55,232 bases of DNA from an uncultured Alphaproteobacteria bacterium (GTDB taxonomy: Bacteria; Pseudomonadota; Alphaproteobacteria; Methylaequorales; Methylaequoraceae). Positions 1 through 9,316 of this stretch are shown piece after piece; within the stretch, counting starts at the first letter, position 1, and every line of letters begins with the position of its first letter. The stretch spans positions 1-55,232 of the forward strand of contig CACODD010000004.1 in assembly GCA_902625895.1 (NCBI GenBank), in the 5' to 3' direction. The translations under genes and the position numbers were made by a program. Below the pieces are notes generated by a model. That model did not search any database, was not told where the DNA came from, and was given only the letters and a program-made list of their open reading frames with translations.

Positions 1-1
1 T

Positions 2-583
2 TTTTTTGTAATAGCGTCTTTAATATTCGTCTTTTCTGTAAATGATATTTCTTATGTAAAAGTTTTTTACAAATCTATTGTCTGGATTGTTTTAATTTTT
101 TCAATCATGCTTGTGTCAGAAAACTTTCTGAATGAGGATTTTAACGACGGAAGTTTAAAAGAACTTCAGTTTCTTGGTTTTAGTGAAGAAAGCATTATCG
201 TATCTAAAAGTGTAGCAATGTGTGTTATGATAATGATTCCAATGCTTTTTTTAGTGCCATTAGTCTTTGTATTCTTTCAAATCACATTACATGAATTAAT
301 AAGTCTCATAATAAACTTATTGCTTGCAACACCTAGTTTAACTTTAATTTCAATACTATCCTCATTGTTTTCAGTTCAACTTAAAAGGAATAAGATTATT
401 CAATTTGTAATTATTTTACCATTTTTCATACCTATGATTATATTTACAACCTCTACTGGAACTTTATTTGAGAACTATAATTTAAAAGAAAATCAATTTT
501 TAATTTTAATTGGGATTTTTTTTATTACATTACCAGTATGCCTAATGGCTGGAAGATTAATTATGAGGGAGATAAATAAGTGA
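2..583 (+). CDS. ccmB: CcmB, haem exporter permease, 5' end outside window
   Basis: Membrane subunit of the CcmAB ABC complex that works with CcmC to release holo-CcmE during cytochrome c maturation. The frame is open from the left edge, so only about the last 193 residues are present; CcmB is usually about 220. The stretch near residues 40-55 (EDFNDGSLKELQ) matches the family's cytoplasmic D-F-x-D-G-x-x-E/K-x-L segment, and four to five hydrophobic helices follow. An internal ATG at 107 falls inside the conserved region and is not the real start. The stop TGA overlaps the GTG start of ccmC by four bases. ccmA is expected just upstream of the window. Assignment rests on this motif and on the complete ccm operon downstream. 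Confidence 0.9.
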   Translation, partial: FFVIASLIFVFSVNDISYVKVFYKSIVWIVLIFSIMLVSENFLNEDFNDGSLKELQFLGFSEESIIVSKSVAMCVMIMIPMLFLVPLVFVFFQITLHELISLIINLLLATPSLTLISILSSLFSVQLKRNKIIQFVIILPFFIPMIIFTTSTGTLFENYNLKENQFLILIGIFFITLPVCLMAGRLIMREINK

Positions 584-1299
584 TTTTTAATTTAGCAAAC
601 CCGTTGAGGTTTCAAAGATTAATTGAAAAAATTGAACCAATAACATTGAACATTGCAATTATCTTGCTTTTTGTGGGCTTATTTTTTTGCTTCTTTGGGA
701 GTCCTCCAGATTATCTTCAAGGAGAGACTGTTAGGATTATGTATATACATGTTCCATGTGCGTGGTTTTCATTAATGATATATTCAGTTATAGCTTTATG
801 CAGCATTTTTTCGATTGTATTTAAGCATACACTTGCAGATTTAATTTCAAGATCATGTGCACCCATAGGAGCTTGCTTCACTCTAGCTACATTGTTGTCA
901 GGTTCAATTTGGGGGAAACCAACTTGGGGGACATGGTGGGTCTGGGATGCAAGACTTACGTCTGAATTAGTTTTACTTGTTATCTATTTAGGACTAATAA
1001 TTATAAATAATGCTTACGAGGATAAATCAAAGGCTGACAGATACTCGTCAATCTTAGCAATAATAGGTATTATAAATCTTCCAATTATTAAATGGTCTGT
1101 AGATTGGTGGAGCACTCTTCATCAACCAGCCAGCATCTCCAAGTTTTCTTCTCCCTCAATAGATTCATCAATGTTATTACCTTTATTTATAATGACTTTT
1201 TCCTTTTTCTTTTTCTTTATTTCAATTTTATTGGTGAGAGTCAGAGGTGAAATAATACAACGAAAAATTGAAGTTATAAGATTCAACAGGATGGTATAA
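580..1299 (+). CDS. ccmC: CcmC, haem-handling protein of cytochrome c maturation
   Basis: Inner-membrane protein that presents periplasmic haem to the chaperone CcmE. The 239-residue product is family-length with six hydrophobic helices. The tryptophan-rich haem-handling motif WGTWWVWD lies at residues 116-123, between the two conserved histidines: His57 in the IHVP segment and His181 in the STLHQPAS segment. The start is GTG, overlapping the ccmB stop by four bases (GTGA), as in translationally coupled genes. ccmD starts on the last base of the stop codon. The motif and operon position make the call firm. Confidence 0.97.
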   Translation: MIFNLANPLRFQRLIEKIEPITLNIAIILLFVGLFFCFFGSPPDYLQGETVRIMYIHVPCAWFSLMIYSVIALCSIFSIVFKHTLADLISRSCAPIGACFTLATLLSGSIWGKPTWGTWWVWDARLTSELVLLVIYLGLIIINNAYEDKSKADRYSSILAIIGIINLPIIKWSVDWWSTLHQPASISKFSSPSIDSSMLLPLFIMTFSFFFFFISILLVRVRGEIIQRKIEVIRFNRMV

Positions 1300-1469
1300 T
1301 GAATTATTTTGTAAATTTTATTAATTCAGGTGATCATTTTTCATATGTACTTTCATCATATTTGATTGTTTTTTCTATTATTTTATTGATATTCATTTTA
1401 AGCAATTCAAAAACAAAAAAACTAGAGAAAGAGTTTGTTAGTTTGATTAAAAATGAAGAAAAAAAATAA
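1299..1469 (+). CDS. ccmD: CcmD, small haem exporter subunit (56 residues)
   Basis: Short membrane protein required to release holo-CcmE from the CcmABC complex. The product has 56 residues: a polar N-terminus (MNYFVNFINSGDHFSYV), one hydrophobic helix at about residues 18-35, and a lysine/glutamate-rich cytoplasmic tail. This is the CcmD plan. Its ATG shares one base with the ccmC stop (TAATG), and its last 17 bases overlap the start of ccmE in another frame. Sequence conservation in CcmD is low, so the call relies on size, topology and its canonical place between ccmC and ccmE. Confidence 0.9.
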   Translation: MNYFVNFINSGDHFSYVLSSYLIVFSIILLIFILSNSKTKKLEKEFVSLIKNEEKK

Positions 1470-1902
1470 AAGATTTATTACTATTTTAATTTCTATGGCG
1501 TTCTTTGCTTTTGGATGTACGATTTTGCTTATCAATTTGAGAGAAAACTTAATTTTTTTTTACTCACCAACCGAAGTTTTTGAAAAACAAATAGAAACGA
1601 CACAAATGATAAGGGTAGGTGGCATGGTGAAAGACGAAAGTTTAGTTAAAAAAATTAAAACAATTGAAGGAAGACAACTTGAAGAAATATCTTTTGTCAT
1701 AACAGATTTTGAAAAAGAACTAGTTATTTCGTATATTGGAATTCTCCCTGATTTGTTTAAAGAAGGACAAGGTGTTGTTGTTGAAGGTTTTTTGAAAAAT
1801 GTTGGTAAGTTTGAAGCGAAAACAGTTTTAGCAAAGCACGATGAAAATTATATGCCACCTGAAATAAATGATATCAAATCAATAAAGGATAAAAAAATAT
1901 GA
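1453..1902 (+). CDS. ccmE: CcmE, periplasmic haem chaperone
   Basis: Carries haem covalently from CcmABCD to the CcmFH ligation complex. The 149-residue protein has a single N-terminal membrane anchor (about residues 8-28) followed by a beta-rich OB-fold domain. The haem-attachment segment AKHDENYMP is present, with His129 as the covalent haem ligand and Tyr133 as the axial ligand in the HxxxY motif. The early part (RVGGMV at about 54-59) also fits the family. It overlaps ccmD upstream and ccmF downstream (ATGA). Nothing is missing. Confidence 0.97.
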   Translation: MKKKNKRFITILISMAFFAFGCTILLINLRENLIFFYSPTEVFEKQIETTQMIRVGGMVKDESLVKKIKTIEGRQLEEISFVITDFEKELVISYIGILPDLFKEGQGVVVEGFLKNVGKFEAKTVLAKHDENYMPPEINDIKSIKDKKI

Positions 1903-3791
1903 TTTCTGAAATTGGCTTTGTGTTTTTGACATTAACTCTTGTTATTTCAAGCTTCAGCTTCGCTCAACTGATTTATTCACATCTGAGTCCAAAAAATTTT
2001 ACTTTCAATCATTTAAAGGTAACAAACTTAATTTTTTTTTTCACTTTAAGTTCATTCATTTCTTTAACCTATTCTTTTTTAATTTCTGATTTTTCTTTAA
2101 ATGTTGTTTCTCAGAACTCTAATAGCCAACTTCCAATAATTTATAAATTTACTGGCGTCTGGGGAAATCACGAAGGATCAATACTTTTATGGTTATTAGT
2201 AATGACTTTTTTTGGTTTTTTATTTTCCAAAAATAGTTCAGCCACTGAAGAATTTAAAAATAATGTTCTCAAAATTCAAAATAGTTTATGCTTTTTAGTG
2301 GTATCTTTTGTAATTTTTACATCTAATCCATTTGAAAAATCTTTTCCGTATCCAACTGAAGGAGGTGACTTAAATCCACTTTTACAAGATCCAGGACTAG
2401 CTATACATCCGCCTTTCCTTTATCTTGGTTATGTTGGTTTTTCAATAATTTATTCCATATCAGTCGCTGCTTTGTCGGATGGTGTAAAACAATACTTTAT
2501 AAAAATTTTAAAGCCGTGGGTTTTTATATCCTGGATCTTTTTGACATGCGGAATAGGTCTAGGGAGTTGGTGGGCATATTATGAATTAGGATGGGGTGGA
2601 TTTTGGTTTTGGGATCCTGTTGAGAATGCCTCTTTGCTGCCTTGGCTGACTGCCTCCGCACTTCTTCATACAATTGTCGTTGCCGATAAAAAGAAAATCT
2701 TTATAAACTGGACAATTATCCTTTCAATTCTTACATTTATACTTAGTCTGCTCGGGACATTTTTAGTTCGATCTGGTGTTTTGGTTTCTGTCCATGCATT
2801 TGCCAATGATCCAACAAGAGGAGTTTACATTCTTCTTCTTTTAGCTTCTATAAGCTTTTTTGGTATTTTTAAATACATTAACAAAAATATACAATTGAGG
2901 CGCGTAGATATCACCTTGATTTCAAGAGAAGGAATGATTTCTTTGAATAATATTTTCATGCTTTCGTTAACTTTTACAATTTTAGTAGGAACAATTTATC
3001 CATTATTTGCTAGCGTTTTGTTTAACTCAAAAATTTCAGTTGGAGCGCCTTTTTTTAACTCGATACTTATGCCTGTAATGTTTCCTTTTATTGCAGGTAT
3101 GATTATTGGTCCATTTACTAAATGGGGGAAAGATGATCTTATTGTCTTACTAAATAGAATAAAAATCCTTATCTTTTGTTTTTTTATAATTTCACTCTTA
3201 GTGTGGTATCTAAATTATAAAACCCCTATTTTATCTATTATATTTATAGCATTAGGATGTTGGATAATTTTCAGTTCTTTATTTGAAGTCTTTCAGTTCA
3301 TAGATAAAAAGTTAAGAATTCCAAAAAAAATCTTTGCTCAAATCACAGCACATATTGGAATTGGCTTGTTGATTATCGGAGCAACAGGAAGTAGTATTCT
3401 TAAACAAGAAAAAATTCAATTCCAAGAAGTAGGCCAATCATTAAAAATTAAAAACTTTGATGTAGAATTTCTTGGTGTTAAAAAAATAGAAGGACCAAAT
3501 TACATCAGTCAGATGGGTGTTTTTTCAATTAAAAAACAAGGTGAACAAATTAAGATTCTTAGACCAGAGAAAAGGTTTTATAATGCAGGTAAACAAGTAA
3601 CAACTGAAGCGGCTATACATTCAAGTATTTTTGGAGATCTATACATCGCAATAGGAGATGTTCACGAGGATAAAACCAAATGGACTACAAGGATTTGGTT
3701 TAATCCATTCACCATTTGGATATGGATTGGTGTTTTTTTTCTTGCTACGGGTGGTTCACTTTCATTTCTAAATAGTTTATCAAGGAAATAA
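1899..3791 (+). CDS. ccmF: CcmF, haem lyase subunit
   Basis: Large polytopic protein that transfers haem from CcmE to apocytochrome c together with CcmH/CcmI. Its 630 residues match the usual length, with many hydrophobic helices. The WWD-domain motif (GWGGFWFWDPVEN) ends at about residue 243. It is preceded by the GNHEGS segment (89-94) and by the conserved His170 (AIHPP) that faces the periplasm. A further conserved block (FLVRSGVLVSVHAF) follows at about 290. The start ATG overlaps the ccmE stop (ATGA), and the last base is shared with the next start. Confidence 0.98.
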   Translation: MISEIGFVFLTLTLVISSFSFAQLIYSHLSPKNFTFNHLKVTNLIFFFTLSSFISLTYSFLISDFSLNVVSQNSNSQLPIIYKFTGVWGNHEGSILLWLLVMTFFGFLFSKNSSATEEFKNNVLKIQNSLCFLVVSFVIFTSNPFEKSFPYPTEGGDLNPLLQDPGLAIHPPFLYLGYVGFSIIYSISVAALSDGVKQYFIKILKPWVFISWIFLTCGIGLGSWWAYYELGWGGFWFWDPVENASLLPWLTASALLHTIVVADKKKIFINWTIILSILTFILSLLGTFLVRSGVLVSVHAFANDPTRGVYILLLLASISFFGIFKYINKNIQLRRVDITLISREGMISLNNIFMLSLTFTILVGTIYPLFASVLFNSKISVGAPFFNSILMPVMFPFIAGMIIGPFTKWGKDDLIVLLNRIKILIFCFFIISLLVWYLNYKTPILSIIFIALGCWIIFSSLFEVFQFIDKKLRIPKKIFAQITAHIGIGLLIIGATGSSILKQEKIQFQEVGQSLKIKNFDVEFLGVKKIEGPNYISQMGVFSIKKQGEQIKILRPEKRFYNAGKQVTTEAAIHSSIFGDLYIAIGDVHEDKTKWTTRIWFNPFTIWIWIGVFFLATGGSLSFLNSLSRK

Positions 3792-4288
3792 TGAAATATT
3801 TTTTTTTGGTTTTCTTTTTTTTCTGTATCTATATTTTATATGAAGGACTCCAAAAAGATCCAAATTTGGTTCCTTCAAACTTAATTTCGAAAGAGATTCC
3901 TGAATTTTCAATTGAATCTCTTCAAGGAAAAAATTTCACCAATGTTGATCTAGAAAAAAAAGAGGTTGTTATTTTGAATTTTTTTGCATCATGGTGTCCC
4001 CCTTGTAAAATTGAACATCCTCAACTTTTACAATTAAGTAACATCATCCCAGTATTTGGGATTGCAAAAAAGAATAAAAAAAAAGATTTACTCCCATGGT
4101 TGGAAGAACTTGGTAGTCCATATGAAGTAATTGGAATGGATCATAATGGTCTTCAAAGTATAAACTGGGGAGTTTATGGTTTACCTGAAACTTTCATAAT
4201 TCAAGATGGATTAGTAAAGTACAGACATGTAGGTCCAATTATGAAGAGAGATCTTGAAATTTTTAAAAATTTAACAAAAAAAAAATAA
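3791..4288 (+). CDS. ccmG: CcmG/DsbE, thioredoxin-like apocytochrome c reductase
   Basis: Membrane-tethered periplasmic thiol-disulphide oxidoreductase that reduces the CxxCH cysteines of apocytochromes before haem ligation. The 165-residue product has one N-terminal anchor (about residues 2-18), then a thioredoxin fold with the active site WCPPCK (Cys69, Cys72). The conserved glycine-proline region GLPETF near residue 136 supplies the cis-proline loop. This WCPPC plus GLPET pairing is typical of CcmG rather than general thioredoxins. It sits between ccmF and ccmH with one-base overlaps. Confidence 0.95.
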   Translation: MKYFFLVFFFFCIYILYEGLQKDPNLVPSNLISKEIPEFSIESLQGKNFTNVDLEKKEVVILNFFASWCPPCKIEHPQLLQLSNIIPVFGIAKKNKKKDLLPWLEELGSPYEVIGMDHNGLQSINWGVYGLPETFIIQDGLVKYRHVGPIMKRDLEIFKNLTKKK

Positions 4289-4656
4289 TGATTATTTTTA
4301 TTTTTTTTATGAATATCATTCTATCGGAAGCCGTTGCAATTGAACCTAATGAAATTTTAAAAAACAAAGAATTGGAAGCCCAAGCAAGAGCAATTGGCAA
4401 AGAACTAAGATGCTTAGTTTGTCAAAACGAAGATATTCAGAATTCGAATGCTGATATAGCTAAAGATTTAAGAAAAATTGTCCGGATTAAACTCGAAAAA
4501 GGTGAATCGAAAGAAGAAATAATGAATTTTATTCACTCAAAATATGGTGATTTCGTCCTTTTCTCTCCTCCATTAAGATTCGACACAGCTGGCTTATGGT
4601 TGTTACCAATCTCCTTTTTTATTTTATTAACATTTTACTTTTTTAGAAAAAGATAA
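4288..4656 (+). CDS. ccmH: CcmH/CycL, apocytochrome c thioreductase
   Basis: Periplasmic subunit of the haem ligation complex that handles the CxxCH cysteines with CcmG. The 122-residue product has a short N-terminal signal/anchor and the conserved redox motif LRCLVCQNEDIQ (Cys42 and Cys45). A C-terminal membrane helix at about 101-117 follows. This is the short form without a fused TPR domain. The TPR part is the separate next gene, ccmI, as usual in Alphaproteobacteria. The start ATG overlaps the ccmG stop by one base (TAATG). Confidence 0.96.
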   Translation: MIIFIFFMNIILSEAVAIEPNEILKNKELEAQARAIGKELRCLVCQNEDIQNSNADIAKDLRKIVRIKLEKGESKEEIMNFIHSKYGDFVLFSPPLRFDTAGLWLLPISFFILLTFYFFRKR

Positions 4657-5291
4657 TGTTTCTTTGTTTGATTCTTTTTCTGATAATAATAACACTAAGT
4701 GTTTTGTACCTAAACAAATCCCAAAGAAAAACTCTTGGATTTTTTCTTGTCTTTTTGCTTATAACTATTCCTACAACAATAATTTATTTCTCTAAAGGAA
4801 ATCTTGAAACTTTCTTCTTTGAGGAAAAAATAAATAAGATCGTGCAAGAGGGAATAAACGATCCTGAAAATTTTAAGAACATAAGTCCCCAGGTTTTAAT
4901 CATTTTTCTAGAAAAAAAATTAAAAAAAGAACCTAACGATCTTCAAGGTTGGTTAATTCTCTCACGAACCTGTGTATTGAGTGGACACTATCAAAAAGCA
5001 GATAAATATTATAAAAACGCATTAGAGCTTTTTCCAAAAAATGAAAATATCTTACTAGAAATTGCTTTGCTAAAAAAGAAAACCAATCAAACAGAGAGTG
5101 CAGAAAAGTATCTTAGTAGATTAAAAAATCTTTATCCTTCAAATATAAAAGCAAGAGAGTTGCTAATAGAAATTTTTTCTAACAATTATATGCATGTGAA
5201 AGCCATTAAGGAATACAAAGAGCTTGCTATTATTAAAAAAGGAGAAAAAGAATACCTAGAAAGTATAAGAAAAAAATATAACCTAAACTAG
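4656..5291 (+). CDS. ccmI: CcmI-like TPR protein of cytochrome c maturation
   Basis: CcmI binds the C-termini of apocytochromes and delivers them to the haem lyase. The 211-residue product has two N-terminal membrane helices (about 1-19 and 27-47), then tetratricopeptide-type helices. These are best seen around residues 95-130 (GWLILSRTCVLSGHY followed by a KADKYYKNALELFP-like helix). It is shorter than many CcmI proteins (often 300-400 residues), which suggests loss of the C-terminal apocytochrome-binding part. Placement directly after ccmH supports the call. Its 3' end overlaps pabC, on the other strand, by nine bases. Confidence 0.82.
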   Translation: MFLCLILFLIIITLSVLYLNKSQRKTLGFFLVFLLITIPTTIIYFSKGNLETFFFEEKINKIVQEGINDPENFKNISPQVLIIFLEKKLKKEPNDLQGWLILSRTCVLSGHYQKADKYYKNALELFPKNENILLEIALLKKKTNQTESAEKYLSRLKNLYPSNIKARELLIEIFSNNYMHVKAIKEYKELAIIKKGEKEYLESIRKKYNLN

Positions 5292-6164
5292 TTCTAAATT
5301 TTTAGATCTTTTACTTTTTTTTAAAAAAAAATTGATCATTTCTCTGGTTGCATTTGTTATTCTGAATTTTTTATTACTTAGATGAGTAACTGGTAATATT
5401 TTAATTACTGAATTTGTAACAAACATATCATCGTAAGTTGAAATAGTTTTTTTTTTAATTTCAATTTCGTAAACTTCTTTAAAAAATAATTTAGCATTAT
5501 CAATCACCACTTGTCTCATTATCCCATTAATACCGCTCTTTTTAATTATTGGAGTATAAAGGACTTTATTCTTAGAGAAAAATAAGTTGGTCATTGTACC
5601 GTCAATAATACTTCCTGAACTGTCTAACATGACCCCATCAAAGAATTCATCTTCCTCCCATTCTGATCTAGCCATGACAGAATCAATTCTGTTTAAATGT
5701 TTCAATCCAGCAAGCATTGAATTTTCAAATATTGGAAATTCACAAAATCTTAATTTTACTCCTGTATTAAGAGTTCTTTTATTTATCTCTCTTGATGGAA
5801 AACTCAAAAAGATGACCGTTGGGACGATCTCTTTTTCAAATTTATATCCCCTTCCACCAATTCCTCTTGTAATTACAATTTTAAGGACACCATCCTTAAT
5901 TCCTTTTCTCAAGCATTCATTAAGAATCTTTTCTTTATAATTTGTTAAAATTTCTGTTGGCGGCAATTTTATTTTGGTGATGTCGCAACCTTGTTTTATT
6001 CTTTCTATATGCCTATCCCAGAATTCTACACCTAAAACTTTTTCATCATCTAAATAAGACCAAGACATTGTTTCAAACAAACCATCACCGTATGAAAGAC
6101 CTCTATCAATGACAGAAACATGCTTTGAAAATTCTCCGTTTATCAAAGATATAAAATCACTCAT
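5283..6164 (-). CDS. pabC: PabC, aminodeoxychorismate lyase (class IV aminotransferase fold)
   Basis: PLP-dependent enzyme releasing p-aminobenzoate and pyruvate from aminodeoxychorismate, for folate synthesis. The fold-type IV motif DRGLSYGDGLFE is near the N-terminus. The Schiff-base lysine lies in GLKHLNRID (about residue 155 from the chosen start). I start at the ATG at 6164, giving 293 residues and an 8-base overlap with the pabB stop. An upstream in-frame TTG at 6179 has nothing to recommend it. Branched-chain or D-amino acid aminotransferases share the fold, but adjacency to pabB and the K-x-L-N-R lysine context favour PabC. The 3' end overlaps ccmI by nine bases. Confidence 0.88.
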   Translation of the reverse strand: MSDFISLINGEFSKHVSVIDRGLSYGDGLFETMSWSYLDDEKVLGVEFWDRHIERIKQGCDITKIKLPPTEILTNYKEKILNECLRKGIKDGVLKIVITRGIGGRGYKFEKEIVPTVIFLSFPSREINKRTLNTGVKLRFCEFPIFENSMLAGLKHLNRIDSVMARSEWEEDEFFDGVMLDSSGSIIDGTMTNLFFSKNKVLYTPIIKKSGINGIMRQVVIDNAKLFFKEVYEIEIKKKTISTYDDMFVTNSVIKILPVTHLSNKKFRITNATREMINFFLKKSKRSKNLELV

Positions 6165-7557
6165 CTTTAAATGACCCAACTGCTTTCAGCATACCATTGG
6201 CTTTTGCTTCTGTTTCAAGTGTTTCATTTTGTGGAATTGAATCTGCAACGATTCCTCCTCCAGCTCTAAAAAAGAGATCATTACTTTCTTTCAAAATTGT
6301 TCTTATTAGAATGTTTATATCCATATTTCCATTATGAGTGACGTATCCAAATGATCCTGTGTAAGGACCTCTTCCTTCCTTTTCTAATTCTGCAAGTATT
6401 TCCATACATCTTACTTTTGGACAACCTGTAATTGTTCCACCTGGAAAAACTGATTTTATAATTTCGCCAGGATTTATATTTTTTCTTTTTTTGCCACTTA
6501 TATTAGAAACGATATGATGAACATGCGCATACGTCTCTATGCTCATCATTTCGTCAACTTTTACACTTCCTGGTTCGCAAACTTTTGAAATGTCATTTCT
6601 TTCTAGATCAACTAACATCAAATGCTCAGCTTTCTCTTTATCCGAATTAATTAACTCCCTAGTTAGCTCAACATCAACAATACCAGACGTCCCCCTTGGT
6701 CTTGTTCCGGCAATAGGTCTAGTCTGCAAATGATCCCCAAAAATAGATATTAATCTTTCAGGGGAGGAGCTAATAATTGAGCTCTTCTTATATCTTACTA
6801 TTCCTGCAAATGGGGCCGGATTTTTTTCCCTAAGTTTCCTGTAAATGTCGATATCTGTTAATTCTTCATCTACCTTAAACCTCCATAATCTTGATAAATT
6901 TGCCTGAAAAATCTCACCTTGATAAATGTAATCAATACATGACTTAACTTGCGTTTGATGTTCAATTGAAGTTCCTTTTGAATAAATCTTAACCGAGCCT
7001 TTGGAGCTAAAATTTGCATGTGAAAATTTTGATTTATCTAAATCGCTTAAAATATCGTTGAAATCTTGAGAAAATAATTTTTTATCACTTGTCAAAATTA
7101 GAATTTTTTTAACGTGATCATAAATAATTGACGTATTTACCCTGGCTGCAAAAGCATCTGGTAAAACATAAGGGGACGATGGTATAACAATTTTTTTTTC
7201 AATTTCTTTTGCAATTTCATAACCTAGGTAAACAAACCATCCCCCATAAAATGGGATTTGATTACCTTTGTATATCATTTCGTCCTGTTCAACTTTATTT
7301 TTATCCCAAAGTTTGTCAAATTCATTTAGAAAATGGATATTGGCTGAATTTTTGACTAATAAGACTTCGGGTTTATAAAAAACAATTGAATATCGGTTTA
7401 AATCATTACCTCTTGAAGAACTTTCCAAAAAATACGGATATTTATTGGGATTCATTTCAACTAAATTCAAAAGATCAAAATTTTCTGTTTCTTCTAACTC
7501 TATTGCAATACCATTCCAACCTTTACCTTTAATTTTTTTTGATCTATTTCTGTTCAT
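6157..7557 (-). CDS. pabB: PabB, aminodeoxychorismate synthase component I
   Basis: Chorismate-binding enzyme that aminates chorismate to aminodeoxychorismate with ammonia from a PabA glutaminase, which is not in this window. The C-terminal catalytic domain is complete: [10 protein letters not shown] (PIAGT at about 281-285), the [14 protein letters not shown] block, and [12 protein letters not shown]. The GCPKVR form with cysteine is the one usual in PabB, where TrpE tends to have GAPKVR. However, the lysine of the E. coli PabB PIKGT motif is alanine here. The ATG at 7557 gives 466 residues; an in-frame TTG at 7572 is less likely. It runs ahead of pabC with an 8-base overlap. Confidence 0.88.
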   Translation of the reverse strand: MNRNRSKKIKGKGWNGIAIELEETENFDLLNLVEMNPNKYPYFLESSSRGNDLNRYSIVFYKPEVLLVKNSANIHFLNEFDKLWDKNKVEQDEMIYKGNQIPFYGGWFVYLGYEIAKEIEKKIVIPSSPYVLPDAFAARVNTSIIYDHVKKILILTSDKKLFSQDFNDILSDLDKSKFSHANFSSKGSVKIYSKGTSIEHQTQVKSCIDYIYQGEIFQANLSRLWRFKVDEELTDIDIYRKLREKNPAPFAGIVRYKKSSIISSSPERLISIFGDHLQTRPIAGTRPRGTSGIVDVELTRELINSDKEKAEHLMLVDLERNDISKVCEPGSVKVDEMMSIETYAHVHHIVSNISGKKRKNINPGEIIKSVFPGGTITGCPKVRCMEILAELEKEGRGPYTGSFGYVTHNGNMDINILIRTILKESNDLFFRAGGGIVADSIPQNETLETEAKANGMLKAVGSFKDE

Positions 7558-7634
7558 AAATTTTTGTTGCAATTAATTTTTTTATTATTATATGCTAGTC
7601 TTATAATAATATAGACTTTTAATACAAAAAAAAA

Positions 7635-8915
7635 ATGTATCATACAATTGTTATTGGTGGAGGATGCTTAGGCGCTGCAGCCGCTATTTCTCTCCAAAGA
7701 AAACTGAATAAACTCGGCAAAGGTGATAAAGTTTGCTTAGTAGAAAAAGCCGTTCTATGCGCAGCCGAGTCCTCTAGACATTCAGGTATTGTTAGGTCAG
7801 CAAATGCAGATCCTGATGCATCTATTATGGCATCCATGAGTTCTAAAATGTGGAAAAAACTCTCTTCGGTCTGGGGACTAGATATGGAGATAGATGAATT
7901 TGGTGCTATTTGGATAGCAAAGAAAAATTCAGACGGAGAAAACCCCGCATGGTCTGAACTATCCGACCGAATGAGCAAAATTCAATTAGTCTTCGAAGAA
8001 ATTGATACAAATTCAGCCACTCTAAAATGCGGTGAAACTTTACTTACAGACGAAAATGAATCGTATTTTTACGAACCAGCAGCATTTCAGTTAGATCCGA
8101 GCATTCTTCGGTCAACTCTTTACGATGCAATAGATGAGAATGGTGTCGTCTTAATGGAAAAAACTGAGGTTGATACGATTTTAACCAAAGGTAAAGAAAT
8201 AATAGGCATCACAACTAATAATGGAAAACTGGACGCTAAAAATTTTGTTAATGCAACTGGAGCCTGGAGCTCACAATTATTTTCAAAGATAGGGTTAAAA
8301 ATACCAGTCACAATTGAACCTGTTTCAGTTGTAAATTGGATGGAAAGCCCAAAACAGATTAGATACGAATATCCAATAGTAGCAGACTATACTAACCTTT
8401 GTTATTTCAGATCATGGAGAGGGAATAAAATGCATGCACACCAACCAAGGAAGAGATCTGTATATGAAATTGCTAAAAATTTTTTAAACGATCTTACATC
8501 CGTAAATGGTGGTGAATACCTTAATGAACCAATGAATCAGTCTCTTGCATATAACCAAATAAAAAATTATGAAGATATTTCAAAAAAAAGATTCTCGAAT
8601 ATCGATAAAACAGTATACGCTTCCGGTTACAGATCATTCTTCGATATTACACCAGACTTAAGGTTTATTTTAGGTAAAGACAGTAAATTCAATAATCTCT
8701 TCCATAATTTGGGATCAGGCCAAGCCATGAAGTATTGCCCAGTTTTAGGAGAAAGCATTGCAGAAGAAATTCTTAACGAATCAGATGTCACTGGAAAATT
8801 TGACTATAAAAAATTTAACATCAACAGATTCAGTGATGATTATATGAAGGACTTCTGGAACCTCGTTCAGGGAGAGGAAAACACACTCCATCGACAAGGT
8901 AAAAATACACTTTAA
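7635..8915 (+). CDS. FAD-dependent oxidoreductase of the DAO / sarcosine oxidase type
   Basis: Predicted flavoprotein oxidising a secondary amine or amino acid. The N-terminal dinucleotide-binding motif is clear (VIGGGCLGAAAA, residues 6-17). An R-H-S-G-I-V-R-S segment at about 48-55 occupies the flavin-contact region of the DAO family. The C-terminal substrate/FAD region includes YRSFFDITPD and GSGQAMKYCP. Length (426) is normal for sarcosine dehydrogenase, glycine oxidase or dimethylglycine dehydrogenase relatives, but the substrate cannot be read from sequence. It is divergent from pabB across a 77-base gap and convergent with the cyclic-nucleotide-binding gene, which it overlaps by four bases. 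Confidence 0.8.
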   Translation: MYHTIVIGGGCLGAAAAISLQRKLNKLGKGDKVCLVEKAVLCAAESSRHSGIVRSANADPDASIMASMSSKMWKKLSSVWGLDMEIDEFGAIWIAKKNSDGENPAWSELSDRMSKIQLVFEEIDTNSATLKCGETLLTDENESYFYEPAAFQLDPSILRSTLYDAIDENGVVLMEKTEVDTILTKGKEIIGITTNNGKLDAKNFVNATGAWSSQLFSKIGLKIPVTIEPVSVVNWMESPKQIRYEYPIVADYTNLCYFRSWRGNKMHAHQPRKRSVYEIAKNFLNDLTSVNGGEYLNEPMNQSLAYNQIKNYEDISKKRFSNIDKTVYASGYRSFFDITPDLRFILGKDSKFNNLFHNLGSGQAMKYCPVLGESIAEEILNESDVTGKFDYKKFNINRFSDDYMKDFWNLVQGEENTLHRQGKNTL

Positions 8916-9310
8916 TCATCTTCGTTTGATAGAGAAGTAACAACATTTAAATTTCTCCAAAAATCTTCACTTTTTAAGTTTATATCATTCAATCTCATTA
9001 GCAAACTCCTCACAATTGCTCGAACCACAGGGTCTGCTTCCTTAAGTTTTTGTTTTAAATTTTTTTCATCTATTGGATACAAAATACAGTTTGAATCTGC
9101 TTCTGCTGTTACTGATCTAGATTCGTCTAATGAAGGTCCTCTTTCTCCAAAAATTTCTCCTTCTCCAATTTTTCCAAGTAAAAGACCACCAGGACTATAA
9201 ATATTAACACGTCCAGAATGAACATAATAAGCAAAATGGGCTGTATCACCTTTAGTGTATATTTTTTTTCCTTTACTAAATTTGAGTTGATTGATTCCTA
9301 TTTTTTTCAT
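8912..9310 (-). CDS. Stand-alone cyclic-nucleotide-binding domain protein
   Basis: The 132-residue protein consists almost only of one CNB (Crp/Fnr sensor-type) domain. The phosphate-binding cassette can be read as GEIFGERGPSLDESRSVTAEA at about residues 51-71, with the conserved glutamate and arginine pair. Unlike Crp, there is no helix-turn-helix after the sensor domain, so it is probably not a DNA-binding regulator by itself. It lies seven bases downstream of the large uncharacterised gene at 9317-10675 in the same direction, so the two are probably co-transcribed. A role as a partner or regulatory subunit of that protein is a guess. Confidence 0.75.
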   Translation of the reverse strand: MKKIGINQLKFSKGKKIYTKGDTAHFAYYVHSGRVNIYSPGGLLLGKIGEGEIFGERGPSLDESRSVTAEADSNCILYPIDEKNLKQKLKEADPVVRAIVRSLLMRLNDINLKSEDFWRNLNVVTSLSNEDD

Positions 9311-9316
9311 CCCGAC

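Noticed and set aside
5587..5940. A 117-codon plus-strand frame antisense to pabC
   Set aside because: It lies wholly within pabC, whose motifs are intact on the other strand, and its own product matches no family.
6157..6179. Earlier TTG starts for pabC (6179), pabB (7572), argG (13085) and DUF1365 (22855)
   Set aside because: Each has an in-frame ATG a few codons later that gives a family-typical N-terminus and a short, coupled overlap or small gap with the neighbouring gene.
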